From Gulosibacter macacae (lineage in GTDB: Bacteria > Actinomycetota > Actinomycetes > Actinomycetales > Microbacteriaceae): a DNA stretch of 64,000 nt. Where the stretch lies: NCBI RefSeq assembly GCF_003865375.1, contig NZ_RQVS01000002.1:186001-250000 (forward strand), read 5' to 3'. This document shows, one piece after another, positions 34,434 through 43,252 of this stretch. Within the stretch, counting starts at the first letter, position 1, and every line of letters begins with the position of its first letter. Made by a program: the position numbers and the translations under genes. The notes below the pieces were generated by a model, which saw only the letters and a list, made by a program, of their open reading frames with translations, made no database searches and was not told where the DNA came from.

Positions 34434-35131
34434 TGACGCGCGAGGATGCGCCCGCCGAGGCAGCGGAGCTGGATTACGACGAACTCGATGAGTTCGATGA
34501 TGCCGACGAGTTTGGCGAAGAAGTAGGCGAGCACACGCCGCTGTTGCTTCGCCACTCGCCGGTCGGCTGGATTCTCATCATCTGTGGTGCGATCGGCCTG
34601 CTCGCGAGCTTCATGCTCACGATCGAGTACCTGCACAAGCTGCAGTCACCGACCGAGCAACTCATCTGCGACATCAACCCGTTCATCACCTGTGGACCGG
34701 CGATGATGTCGGATGCCGGCAGCATCCTCGGCTTCCCGAACATCATTCTCGGCCTCGTGTGTTTCACGATCACCATCACCACCGGTGTCGTGATTCTCAC
34801 TGGCGTGAAGCTCCCGCGCTGGTACTGGATCTGCTTCCAACTGGGGCTCGTGGGCGCTGCGGCGCTCATCACCTACCTGCAGTGGTTCAGCGCCTTTGAA
34901 CTCGGCAAACTCTGCCTGTGGTGCATGATCATCTGGACCGCGACGATTCCGCTCGTTGCGCTCACCACGATCGCGAACCTCGGCCACGGCCGCCTCGGCG
35001 CGGGGGCTGTAGGTCTCGGCCGCAAGCTCGCCTCGTGGGGATGGGTTGTCGTCGTGCTTTGGTATCTCGCCGTCATTGGCTTGATCGCCATGGGCATGTG
35101 GGAAGCCTTCATGCTCGCGTTCGCGTACTAG
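34433..35131 (+). CDS. Vitamin K epoxide reductase (VKOR) family protein
   Basis: A 232-residue membrane protein starting at GTG 34433. It has an acidic N-terminus, about five helices, a loop pair Cys79/Cys87 (LICDINPFITC) and an active-site CLWC (Cys161, Cys164) in the quinone-facing helix. In actinobacteria VKOR replaces DsbB and reoxidises DsbA-type proteins, passing electrons to menaquinone. The pairing with the DsbA-like gene supports this. Confidence 0.93.
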   Translation: MTREDAPAEAAELDYDELDEFDDADEFGEEVGEHTPLLLRHSPVGWILIICGAIGLLASFMLTIEYLHKLQSPTEQLICDINPFITCGPAMMSDAGSILGFPNIILGLVCFTITITTGVVILTGVKLPRWYWICFQLGLVGAAALITYLQWFSAFELGKLCLWCMIIWTATIPLVALTTIANLGHGRLGAGAVGLGRKLASWGWVVVVLWYLAVIGLIAMGMWEAFMLAFAY

Positions 35132-35137
35132 CGCGGG

Positions 35138-35253
35138 CGGGGGTCGCGATACGCGGCTACGCCGCTACTCGACCAGCCACAATGTCCTGGCTTCTCGATC
35201 AGCCACGATGTTCTGGTTGGTCGAGTAGGCCGCAGGCCATATCGACGCCCCGC
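35138..35253. repeat. Dispersed intergenic repeat
   Basis: Carries cgatacgcggctac, ctactcgaccagccac and, inverted, ggttggtcgagtaggccgc with atatcgacgcccc, the words of the family at 56049. It fills the junction between the converging VKOR and 35264 genes. Confidence 0.65.
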
Positions 35254-35263
35254 TGCCGAGCAG

Positions 35264-36031
35264 CTAGCTCGCGCGCGGAAGCTCTTCGTCTTCCTGCGGC
35301 GCTGCCGTGATCATCTTGAGCGGTTCAATGCGCTCGAGTTCGGCGACATCAGCAATCGTGTTCTGCACACGGCGCACAAGGTCAGCAGTCATGATCTCGG
35401 CGAACATTGCGTCATCGCCGCGGCGGCGATCGGTACGCCACTCAAGGCGGTAGCGGCCGCTCGGGCCAAACAGGTCATCAAATAGCTTGAGCAGTTCCTG
35501 CTGTGCCTCGGGCGTCAGCGCCGCCTCAGGCTGCAGCAGGCGCGGCGCGGTCGGCTCCCAAACCGCCAGGTCGAGCCCGGCGAAGTTGGGGTGGGCACTC
35601 AGCGGCATGGCCGGACGCACCGAGGGCGCAGGCACGATGCCATCAAAAATGGCCTCGGCTTCTGCATCCGCTGTAGTCGGGTCGAGTGCGGCCGGCTCTG
35701 CAGCGATTGGTTCTTCAATGGCCGACGCAGGTTCGGCAACCTCGGCAAGCGGCGCGGATGCACTGGGCACAGGCTCGGGGCGTGCTTCGTCGGCTGCCTC
35801 AACCGGCGCGGTCGGTGCCTCAACCTTCGGCTGTGCCGCCGCGGGCTCGGGAGCGGCTGGCCGGGCGGGGGCGGCGGGCTGGGCTGGGGCCAAGGCTGGC
35901 GATGACGCCGAAACTTCAACGACTTCAGCTTCGAGGGCCTGTGGCAACTCGCCGTAATCGGGTTCGTCAAGCAGGAGGGAATTGTCGACGATCGTCGACT
36001 TCTTGGTGAGGTTGCGGAACCAACCGAACAT
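35264..36031 (-). CDS. Unrecognised protein with Ala/Pro/Glu-rich middle
   Basis: A 255-residue predicted soluble protein starting at ATG 36029-36031 (MFGWFRNLTKKSTIVDNSLLLDEPDYGELPQ). Residues about 40-130 are a low-complexity Ala/Pro/Glu stretch. The last 90 residues look folded (AALTPEAQQELLKLFDDLFGPSGRYRLEWRTDRRRGDDAMFAEIMTADLVRRVQNTIADVAELERIEPL). No family was recognised. Confidence 0.65.
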   Translation of the reverse strand: MFGWFRNLTKKSTIVDNSLLLDEPDYGELPQALEAEVVEVSASSPALAPAQPAAPARPAAPEPAAAQPKVEAPTAPVEAADEARPEPVPSASAPLAEVAEPASAIEEPIAAEPAALDPTTADAEAEAIFDGIVPAPSVRPAMPLSAHPNFAGLDLAVWEPTAPRLLQPEAALTPEAQQELLKLFDDLFGPSGRYRLEWRTDRRRGDDAMFAEIMTADLVRRVQNTIADVAELERIEPLKMITAAPQEDEELPRAS

Positions 36032-36114
36032 CGTGAACCCCTTCCGTGGCTTCTCGGAAGCGTACGGCGGGGTCGGTGCGCATCCGCGATGCCACGCGGA
36101 AAGCGATGCGAAAA

Positions 36115-36306
36115 CTACGCTTCGAGCTCGCGTTCTTCCTCGGCTTGATCGCGCACGGCAGCAATGGCGAGCGCAACGGTCGCGCCCCAGAGAATCCAGT
36201 TCGCGATGGTGGCCCACCTCGAGCGCGATTCTTGCGAGCGCTTGATCGTGGGGATGAAACCGAGCACGGCGGAGATGAACGCGCCGTTGAGGAGGAACTT
36301 CCGCAT
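36115..36306 (-). CDS. Small two-helix membrane protein, unknown function
   Basis: A 63-residue protein with two hydrophobic segments (RKFLLNGAFISAVLGFIPTI; WATIANWILWGATVALAIAAV) and a charged tail DQAEEERELEA. The ATG at 36304-36306 is chosen because tatgct lies seven bases upstream as a possible -10, implying a leaderless mRNA. An ATG 12 bases further up is possible. Neither has a Shine-Dalgarno. Confidence 0.6.
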   Translation of the reverse strand: MRKFLLNGAFISAVLGFIPTIKRSQESRSRWATIANWILWGATVALAIAAVRDQAEEERELEA

Positions 36307-36378
36307 GGAGGTCAGCATAGTGCCGCGCAATCACGTGCACCCGAGAGGCGAGAACTATTCTTCAACAATTTGGTCGCG

Positions 36379-36394
36379 CTGACCACTCGGTCAG
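36379..36394. promoter_or_regulatory. TetR-type operator, copy 1
   Basis: ctgaccactcggtcag, perfect 6-base arms around actc, upstream of the TetR gene at 36493. A second, related palindrome lies 33 bases on. Confidence 0.78.
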
Positions 36395-36411
36395 TGTACG
36401 CTTGAGGTGTC

Positions 36412-36427
36412 CTGACCGAACGGTCAG
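36412..36427. promoter_or_regulatory. TetR-type operator, copy 2
   Basis: ctgaccgaacggtcag, the same arms with a different centre. Together with copy 1 it is the likely binding site for the regulator encoded downstream, controlling the TetR-MMPL-YhgE operon. Confidence 0.78.
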
Positions 36428-36492
36428 AGTTGTCGAGATTGCGGCGCAGGCCGCGACACCGTGCGGTTACCCCGCACTGAGGAGCCTCTGGA

Positions 36493-37125
36493 ATGACCAC
36501 GACGACGCCGCCCGCAGAACCCCGCGAGCGCATCCTGAAATACGCCCTGACTGAGTTCGCGAGCCGCGGCTACGAAGCCGCATCTCTCGCTCGCATCGCC
36601 GAACTGGCCGATGCGACGAAGCAAAACCTGCTCTATCACTTCGGGACGAAGGGGGCCCTGCTCCACGCCGTGCTCGAACCCGTGCTTGCGCAGGTTGCTG
36701 AAGTGTCCGAAGAATTGCGCGATCCCAACAGCACGATCGACCCGGCGCTCGCCGTGATCGACGTGCTCCTCGAGAACCGCACCGCCGCCGAACTCGTGCT
36801 GTTTCACCTCTCGACGCTGCCCGACAAGACGATCACCGCGTCGGTACTCGACCTTTTCGAACTCGTTGCCGCGCGACTCGCGCCCGGCGACCCGACCGCA
36901 CCGCTGCGCACGATCATCGCCCTGACCGGTATGGCCTACGCGATCGCCGCCCACGAGCGTCCCGAACTCGACCGCATCGTGCCCCGATACCGGCCCGAGA
37001 TGGAGTTTGCCGACAGGGAGCAACTCGCTGCCCTCCTGCGACAAATGACCGGCACCGAAATGACCGGCACCGAACTCAGCCGCATCACCCTCTCAAGCAT
37101 CTGCTCGAACGACGACGAGAACTAG
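36493..37125 (+). CDS. TetR/AcrR family regulator
   Basis: A 210-residue regulator with gaggag before ATG 36493. The helix-turn-helix region is EPRERILKYALTEFASRGYEAASLARIAELADATKQNLLYHFGTKGALLHAV. The C-terminal domain is helical, ending in two ACC-rich repeats coding MTGTEMTGTEL. The MMPL transporter follows nine bases after its stop, so it is probably an autoregulated repressor of this operon, responding to a transported compound. Confidence 0.92.
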   Translation: MTTTTPPAEPRERILKYALTEFASRGYEAASLARIAELADATKQNLLYHFGTKGALLHAVLEPVLAQVAEVSEELRDPNSTIDPALAVIDVLLENRTAAELVLFHLSTLPDKTITASVLDLFELVAARLAPGDPTAPLRTIIALTGMAYAIAAHERPELDRIVPRYRPEMEFADREQLAALLRQMTGTEMTGTELSRITLSSICSNDDEN

Positions 37126-37134
37126 GAGGCAACC

Positions 37135-40032
37135 ATGGCGCTATTGCTCTATCGCATCGGACTGTTCTCGTACCGCCACCGCTGGCAGGTGCTCGTCGCC
37201 TGGATCGTCGTGTTTGCAGGTCTTCTCGCCGCGGGCCTCGGGCTCGGCGGCACCATGAAGGAATCGTTTGCGATCCCGGGCACCGAGTCGCAGCGGGCAC
37301 TCGACCGTCTCGAGCAGGTGTTCCCCGAGGTCGCTGGTGCGAGCGCGCAGGTCGTGATCGAAACCACCGACGGCAAGATCGAACCGCACAAAGAACGCAT
37401 CCAGACCGCCGTCAAAGAAATCGCCGGCCAACCGCACGTCATCCAGGCCCTTGACCCGTGGAGCGAATACGCCACGAACACCCTCGCCGACGACGGCGAA
37501 GCGGTCATCGTGCAGGTGCAGTTCACCACAAATGTGACCTCAGAACTCACGGCCGATGTCGAAGCAATCCGCGAGATTGGCACGAACCTCGGCACCGACG
37601 GCCTGCGCGTCGCGTTTGGTGGCCAGCTCTATCAGAACCTCGAATACGGCCTCACCGTCACCGAACTCATCGGTGTCGCGTTCGCGGCGATCGTGCTCAT
37701 CGTCGCGTTCGGCTCGGTGCTCGCGGCCGGGATGCCGCTCATCTCTGCCATCGTCGCCGTCGGCACCACTATGGGGGCAATTCTCGTCGTCGCGAAGTTC
37801 GTGACGGTGTCGAGCGCGACGCCGCTCCTCGCGGTCATGATCGGCTTGGCGGTCGGTATCGACTACGCCCTGTTCATCTTGTCTCGACATCGGCAACAAC
37901 TGGCTCGCGGCGCAGAACCCGCAGAGTCGACGGCGACCGCGGTCGGCACTTCGGGCTCGGCGGTCGTGTTTGCCGGGGCGACCGTGATGGTGGCGCTCCT
38001 CGGCCTTGTCATTGTCGGCATCCCCTTCCTCTCGGTCATGGGTATCGCTGCGGCCGCCGGTGTCTTCGCCGCGCTCGCCGCATCGATCACGCTGCTCCCG
38101 GCCCTCCTCGGCTTCGCGGGCGAACGAATGCGACCAAAGGAAGGTTCGCGAGCCTGGCGCCGTGACACCGGCGCCAACGCGAAGCCGTCAATGGGTCGCC
38201 GCTGGGTGCGACTGGTGCTCAAGGCACCGATTGTGTTCATCCTGCTCGTCATCGCCGGACTCGGCGCGCTCGCGATCCCCGCCCTGCACATGCAAACTTC
38301 GCTGCCGAGCGGCAAGGGCGAGGCCGTCGGCTACACCGCCCGCGACGCCTACGACATTGTCACGAACCACTTCGGCGAGGGCGCGAACGGCCCGATGCTC
38401 GTGATGCTTGACATCACTCAGATGAGTAACGACACCCTCATGGATGACCTCGCCGCGATCCGCGACCGCGTGGCCGCCGTGCCCGGGGTCGCGCACACCG
38501 GCCAGGCGCTGCCGAACCCGACGGTCGACTCGGCGATCATCCAGGTGATTCCTACCACCGGGCCCGATGACCCAGCCACCTTCAACACTGTCGTCGGCCT
38601 TCGCGACCTCGCCGCGGGCATCCAAGACGACTACCACGCCGTGAGCTCGGTGACCGGCGCGACTGCCGTACAAATCGACATCACGAACCGACTCAACGGT
38701 GCACTCCTGCCCTTCGCGGCAGTCGTCGTCGGGTTGAGCTTCGTGCTGCTCACGATGGTGTTCCGCTCGTTGCTCGTGCCGCTCAAGGCCGCGCTCAGCT
38801 TCTTGCTCTCAGCGTTCGCCGCGTTCGGCGTCGTCGTACTCGTCTTCCAAGACGGCATCTTCGGCGAGATCTTCGGCATCGTGCCGGGGCCAATCATCGC
38901 GTTCCTGCCCGTGCTACTGCTCGCAATTGTCTTCGGCCTCGCCATGGACTACGAGGTGTTCCTCGTTTCGGGCATGCGTGAGGCGCATGTGCACGGCCAC
39001 CGCGCGCGGGAGGCCATCGAAGAGGGATTCACGAATGCTGCCCGCGTCGTTACCGCGGCCGCGCTCATCATGTTCTTCGTCTTCATCGCCTTCGTGCCCG
39101 AGGGCGCCGGCGTCATCAAGGTGATCGCCTTCGGCCTCGCCGCCGGCATCTTCTTCGACGCCTTCCTCGTGCGCATGACCCTCGTGCCGGCACTCATGGC
39201 GCTCTTCGGTGAAAAGGCCTGGGCGCTGCCACGCTGGCTCGACCGGATGCTGCCCGACCTCGACATCGAGGGGGAAGGTCTGCGCGAATATCAGGCGCAG
39301 GCTGCCTGGGCGCGCGAGCATCCGGCCGCCATCGCGTTCGAGTCGCTGCGCATCGGCGATGAAGCGCATCCGATCACCGCCGCCGACGTCGACGTGCCCG
39401 CGGGCGGCGTGCTCGTGGCGCGCGGCACGGCACCGACGCGGCGCCTGCTCAGTGCGACGCTCGCGGGTCGGCTCGATCCTGTTGGCGGGCGCGCGCAGGT
39501 GCTCGGGCGCTCATTGCCCGGGGATGCGCCGGGGCTCGTCACCCGCGTCGCAAGCGTCGATCTCGGCAACCTTGACGACCGTTCGCGCGAACTCACCCTC
39601 GGGCAATTGCTTGGTCGGCACGCCGCCTATGGTGGGCTGACGATGCGCACCGAGGTGCCGGCGAGCGCAACGGCCGAGGCCATCGAGCTCCTCAACGAGG
39701 CACTCACGGAGGCTGGGCATCCCTCCCCGAACCTGCGCGCCGACACCTACCTCGACGCCCTCGACCCGGTCTCGCGAGCGGTGGCCCTGATCGGCATCAC
39801 CGTCGCTGAACGACCGGAACTGCTCATCCTCGACCTCGGCGTGCTCGCGCATTCGGCCGAAGCCCCCCGACTCGGTAGCGCCGTCGTCCGCGCCGCCGAA
39901 CGACTTGCCGACCCGGGCACGACGGTCGTGCTCGGCGCATCCTCACAATTCGACCTCGACGCATTCGCGCGCGGGGTCGGCGACCGCAACGTCGCCAGCC
40001 TCACTCTCACAGGAAAGGAGTCGCGCGCATGA
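37135..40032 (+). CDS. MMPL-family transporter fused to a degenerate ABC-ATPase-like domain
   Basis: A 965-residue protein with aggaggcaacc before ATG 37135. Residues about 1-705 form an RND/MMPL exporter: a first helix, an extracytoplasmic loop (PGTESQRALDRLEQVFPEV), helix clusters such as VMIGLAVGIDYALFILSRHR and AIVFGLAMDYEVFLVSGMREA, twelve helices in all. The last 230 residues look like an ABC ATPase that has lost its motifs: ARGTAPTRRLL replaces Walker A near residue 760, LDPVSRAVAL replaces LSGGQ, and RPELLILDLG near 893 lacks the catalytic Glu. MMPL proteins export lipids, drugs or siderophores; the extra domain may be a docking or regulatory part. YhgE/Pip follows with a four-base overlap. 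Confidence 0.88.
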   Translation: MALLLYRIGLFSYRHRWQVLVAWIVVFAGLLAAGLGLGGTMKESFAIPGTESQRALDRLEQVFPEVAGASAQVVIETTDGKIEPHKERIQTAVKEIAGQPHVIQALDPWSEYATNTLADDGEAVIVQVQFTTNVTSELTADVEAIREIGTNLGTDGLRVAFGGQLYQNLEYGLTVTELIGVAFAAIVLIVAFGSVLAAGMPLISAIVAVGTTMGAILVVAKFVTVSSATPLLAVMIGLAVGIDYALFILSRHRQQLARGAEPAESTATAVGTSGSAVVFAGATVMVALLGLVIVGIPFLSVMGIAAAAGVFAALAASITLLPALLGFAGERMRPKEGSRAWRRDTGANAKPSMGRRWVRLVLKAPIVFILLVIAGLGALAIPALHMQTSLPSGKGEAVGYTARDAYDIVTNHFGEGANGPMLVMLDITQMSNDTLMDDLAAIRDRVAAVPGVAHTGQALPNPTVDSAIIQVIPTTGPDDPATFNTVVGLRDLAAGIQDDYHAVSSVTGATAVQIDITNRLNGALLPFAAVVVGLSFVLLTMVFRSLLVPLKAALSFLLSAFAAFGVVVLVFQDGIFGEIFGIVPGPIIAFLPVLLLAIVFGLAMDYEVFLVSGMREAHVHGHRAREAIEEGFTNAARVVTAAALIMFFVFIAFVPEGAGVIKVIAFGLAAGIFFDAFLVRMTLVPALMALFGEKAWALPRWLDRMLPDLDIEGEGLREYQAQAAWAREHPAAIAFESLRIGDEAHPITAADVDVPAGGVLVARGTAPTRRLLSATLAGRLDPVGGRAQVLGRSLPGDAPGLVTRVASVDLGNLDDRSRELTLGQLLGRHAAYGGLTMRTEVPASATAEAIELLNEALTEAGHPSPNLRADTYLDALDPVSRAVALIGITVAERPELLILDLGVLAHSAEAPRLGSAVVRAAERLADPGTTVVLGASSQFDLDAFARGVGDRNVASLTLTGKESRA

Positions 40033-42302
40033 GCACCGCAACCAGCTTCGCCGCGGCCCGCACTCGAAACCTGCTCATCGCGATTCTCTTGCCGCTGTTG
40101 CTCGTCGGCGTCTACCTCGCCTCGCTCGGTGGCGCCGCCCAGGCGTCGGCCAAGTTGCCGGCGGTGATCGTGAATAACGACCAAATGGTCGAGCAGGCCA
40201 ATAATGACGGCACGACGACCCCCGTGGTCGCCGGACGCCTGCTCGTCAGTTGGCTCACGAACCCCGAGAACGCGGGCGAGTTCAACTGGACCCTCGCAAA
40301 GCCCGAACACGCCCAGCAACTGCTCGATAGCGGTGAGGCCTATGTCGCCGTGACGATTCCGAGCGACTTCTCGGCCTCGATCGTGTCGGCAGGCGGCGGG
40401 TCTCCCCGCGCCGCGAAGATCGAAGTGACCACGAGCCAATCGCGCGACTACCTCACCGGCGCCGTCTCACAGCAATTGTTTGACGGACTCGTCGCCGAAT
40501 TTGGGCAGACGATCACGAACCAGATTGCTGTGGGGCTCGCTGACGGCGTGAATCAATCGGCCGAGGGTCTGCAGGCGGCCGCCGACGGGGCCTCGCAACT
40601 CGCCGATGGCGCCTCGCAACTCGGCGACGGCTTCGGTCAGTATCGCGATGGCCAGGCGCAACTCGCCGAAGGCACCTCGCAGGCCGCCGACGGTGCCTCG
40701 CAGCTTGCCGACGGTGCCTCACTCTTTGGCAATGGCGTGTCGAGTTACGTCGACGGCGTCGATCAATATCTCGATGGTGCCGGCACGCTCGCCGGTGGGG
40801 TGCGCGACTATGTCGATGGTGTGAACACGTACTCGCTCGGCGTCGATCAATTCGCCGGCGGCGTGCGCGATCTCAATGATGGGATGCAGCAGCTCGCCGA
40901 TGGCGCGGGCCCCCTCGGCGACGCGGCCACGCAATTGGGTGACATGGCTGGCCAGCTTGAGGGCGCATCCGGTCAGATCAATGACGCGATTGACGCGGCC
41001 GAACAATTGCGCCCGCTGCTGGAAGGACTCGCGAGCGTTGACCCGGCCTCGCTCTACGAAATCTGCACGGCACTCGAGGCGGTCGACCCGGCGCAGGCTG
41101 AGTCGTGCCGTGGCGAGATCGACACCCTGATCGACGCAATTGACACCTCCGGCCTTGACCTCGGCACGATTACCACCGGCTTCGATAACGCGATCGAAGG
41201 ATTGCGTCAGCTCTCGGGCGCGGGTGGCCAGCTCTCGCAGCTCGCCGATGGACTCGGCCAGTTCACCGATGGTGTGAAGCAGGCTGCCGATGGCAGTTCG
41301 CAATTGGCGGATGGTGCGGGTGCGCTGATCGACGGCGGCGTTGCGATCCGAGACGGTGGTTCGAAGCTCGCCGATGGCGCCAACCAACTCACCGGCGCGA
41401 ACTCGCAGCTGCGTGACGGTGGATCGCAATTGGCTGATGGTGCCGCTGGAATCTCGGGTGGTGCCTATGATCTCGCCCACGGTCTCGATGCGCTCGCGGA
41501 TGGGCAGCAGCAGATCGTTGATGGCGGCGCGCCGCTTGCCGACGGCATCACCCAGCTCGGTGACGGTGCGACGACAATGGCGAAGTCGCTACAGGAAGGT
41601 GCCGATCAGGCCAAGGTCGCGATTCAAGACCCGGATGCATTCGCTGCCGTGGTTTCGCAACCGGTCACCGTATCGACAGTGCCAACGCAAGACCCGGGCT
41701 TTGGAGGAGTGCTCGCCTCGATTGCGATGCCGCTTGGCGTGTGGCTGGCGGCGCTTATCACCGCGTTGCGACGACGCCTCGTGACGGCTGACCTGCTCAA
41801 TTCGAGCGCGTCGAACGCGATGATTCTGCTCACTGCCGCGCGGCGTCTGCTTGCCCCGGTCGGCATCGTCGCGGTGGTGCTCGCAATCGTGCCGCACGTG
41901 TTCGTGGGCGCCCCGTGGATTGGGCTCGGGGGTTCGCTGCTCTTCGCAGCGCTGGTCACGCTCGTTGTGGTCGCGGCACATTTGCTCTTCGCGATCCTGT
42001 GGGATCGGCGGAACGCCGCCATCGCCTCGGTCACGGCGCTCGCGATTCAGCTGGTGCTCGAGCGCGGCTTTATTCCGCTCGAGATCAAGGCCCCGTGGGC
42101 AGAGTCGTTGGCAGGGTTGCTCCCGCTTTCACAGGCGGCGGCGGGGATGCAATCCCTCTACGCGGGCGGCACGATCGGCTCGATCTTCGGTCCGGGCGCG
42201 CTGCTCGCGCTGGGGGCGATCGCCCTGTTCGCCATCGCCGCGGTCGCGCTCATGCGCAAGCGGCGGGCCTCTGTGGCGAAGCTGCTCGCCGCAGCGGGGT
42301 GA
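40029..42302 (+). CDS. YhgE/Pip family membrane protein
   Basis: A 757-residue protein starting at ATG 40029 (overlap with the previous stop). One helix near residues 13-31 precedes an extracytoplasmic domain (KLPAVIVNNDQMVEQ, the YhgE N-terminal type). A long coiled-coil-like region, about residues 170-540, is built from seven-residue repeats of the form QLADGAS. About six C-terminal helices from residue 558 on resemble ABC-2-type permeases. YhgE/Pip proteins include phage-receptor and type VII secretion (EsaA) relatives. It probably works with the MMPL protein. Confidence 0.88.
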   Translation: MSTATSFAAARTRNLLIAILLPLLLVGVYLASLGGAAQASAKLPAVIVNNDQMVEQANNDGTTTPVVAGRLLVSWLTNPENAGEFNWTLAKPEHAQQLLDSGEAYVAVTIPSDFSASIVSAGGGSPRAAKIEVTTSQSRDYLTGAVSQQLFDGLVAEFGQTITNQIAVGLADGVNQSAEGLQAAADGASQLADGASQLGDGFGQYRDGQAQLAEGTSQAADGASQLADGASLFGNGVSSYVDGVDQYLDGAGTLAGGVRDYVDGVNTYSLGVDQFAGGVRDLNDGMQQLADGAGPLGDAATQLGDMAGQLEGASGQINDAIDAAEQLRPLLEGLASVDPASLYEICTALEAVDPAQAESCRGEIDTLIDAIDTSGLDLGTITTGFDNAIEGLRQLSGAGGQLSQLADGLGQFTDGVKQAADGSSQLADGAGALIDGGVAIRDGGSKLADGANQLTGANSQLRDGGSQLADGAAGISGGAYDLAHGLDALADGQQQIVDGGAPLADGITQLGDGATTMAKSLQEGADQAKVAIQDPDAFAAVVSQPVTVSTVPTQDPGFGGVLASIAMPLGVWLAALITALRRRLVTADLLNSSASNAMILLTAARRLLAPVGIVAVVLAIVPHVFVGAPWIGLGGSLLFAALVTLVVVAAHLLFAILWDRRNAAIASVTALAIQLVLERGFIPLEIKAPWAESLAGLLPLSQAAAGMQSLYAGGTIGSIFGPGALLALGAIALFAIAAVALMRKRRASVAKLLAAAG

Positions 42303-42308
42303 GTGCGT

Positions 42309-42379
42309 CCCGCGATTTGCAATCTAGAGGGTCATCCCGCTCCGGGAGCGGGATGACCCTCCAGGAGGAAAATCGCGGG
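42309..42379. terminator. Nested palindrome between convergent genes
   Basis: A 16-bp stem (42327-42342 with 42346-42361, loop cgg) lies inside a second stem (cccgcgattt at 42309-42318 with aaatcgcggg at 42370-42379). No T-tract follows. It probably ends the YhgE transcript and the opposing TIM-barrel transcript. Confidence 0.75.
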
Positions 42380-42406
42380 CCGCCCTCCACTCAAAGCGTC
42401 GAGTGC

Positions 42407-43201
42407 CTACAGCATCCCCAGATTCCGGCGCGCAAACTCAACTGTGCGCTGTAACACCCGCAACCGCTCGGCCTCGTTCTTCGCCGAGCGCGTGTTCACC
42501 TCGGCCACCACGTGCCCCGACCACTGAATATCGCGCAAGTACTGCAGGGTTTCGGCAACCGGCTGGCCGCCCTCGCCGGGGGCGAGATGCTGATCCCAGA
42601 TCTTGTCGTTCTTGCCCGGCGCCTGGCCATCGCACAGGTGAATATGCCGCAACCGGTGCCCGGCCGCGCGCGCCATTTCAAGGCAGTTGTCGCCCGACAG
42701 TGCCGCGTGTGAGAAGTCGAGCGTGATCGAGTCGCAGTCCATCTCGACCGGATTGATGCCCGGCTTGTACATCTGCGCGCCCGAGTTGGTCACGTTCCAC
42801 GGGAACATGTTCTCGACGGCGACGGTCACGCCGCTGCGCTGCTCGAGGGTGCGCACGAGCTCCAAGAATCCTTCGGCATAGCCCGATTGCCAACGAAATG
42901 GCGGATGCACGACCACAGCCGACGCTCCCACGTCACGCGCCAGCTCGACCGAGCGCTCGAGCTTCACGCCAGGATTCGTGCCCCACACGAACTGCGTGAA
43001 AAAGAGCACGGGCGCGTGGATGGCGAGCACCGGCAGGTCGTGCTTCCGCACGAGGGCGCGCATCGCAGCGGCCGAGCGGGTTGCCTGCTCGGTCGAAACC
43101 ATTACTTCAATGCCATCAAAACCGGCGCGCTTCGCAATCTTGAACGAGGCGTCGAGCGATTTGGGAAATGTGCACGAAGTGCTCATGCCGACCTGGATCA
43201 T
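42407..43201 (-). CDS. Sugar phosphate isomerase/epimerase-like TIM barrel protein
   Basis: A 264-residue protein starting at ATG 43199-43201; a GTG nine bases upstream is also possible. The sequence (MIQVGMSTSCTFPKSLDASFKIAKRAGFDGIEVMVS, VAVENMFPW, TLDFSHAALSG, HIHLCDG, VVAEVN) shows the xylose-isomerase-like TIM barrel with metal-binding Glu, Asp and His positions. The substrate is unknown; relatives act on sugars or inositol derivatives. Confidence 0.85.
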   Translation of the reverse strand: MIQVGMSTSCTFPKSLDASFKIAKRAGFDGIEVMVSTEQATRSAAAMRALVRKHDLPVLAIHAPVLFFTQFVWGTNPGVKLERSVELARDVGASAVVVHPPFRWQSGYAEGFLELVRTLEQRSGVTVAVENMFPWNVTNSGAQMYKPGINPVEMDCDSITLDFSHAALSGDNCLEMARAAGHRLRHIHLCDGQAPGKNDKIWDQHLAPGEGGQPVAETLQYLRDIQWSGHVVAEVNTRSAKNEAERLRVLQRTVEFARRNLGML

Positions 43202-43252
43202 CAGGGTCACCCTAGGCCCTCAGGATGAATGTCCCGTACGGTTGCGAGCCGT

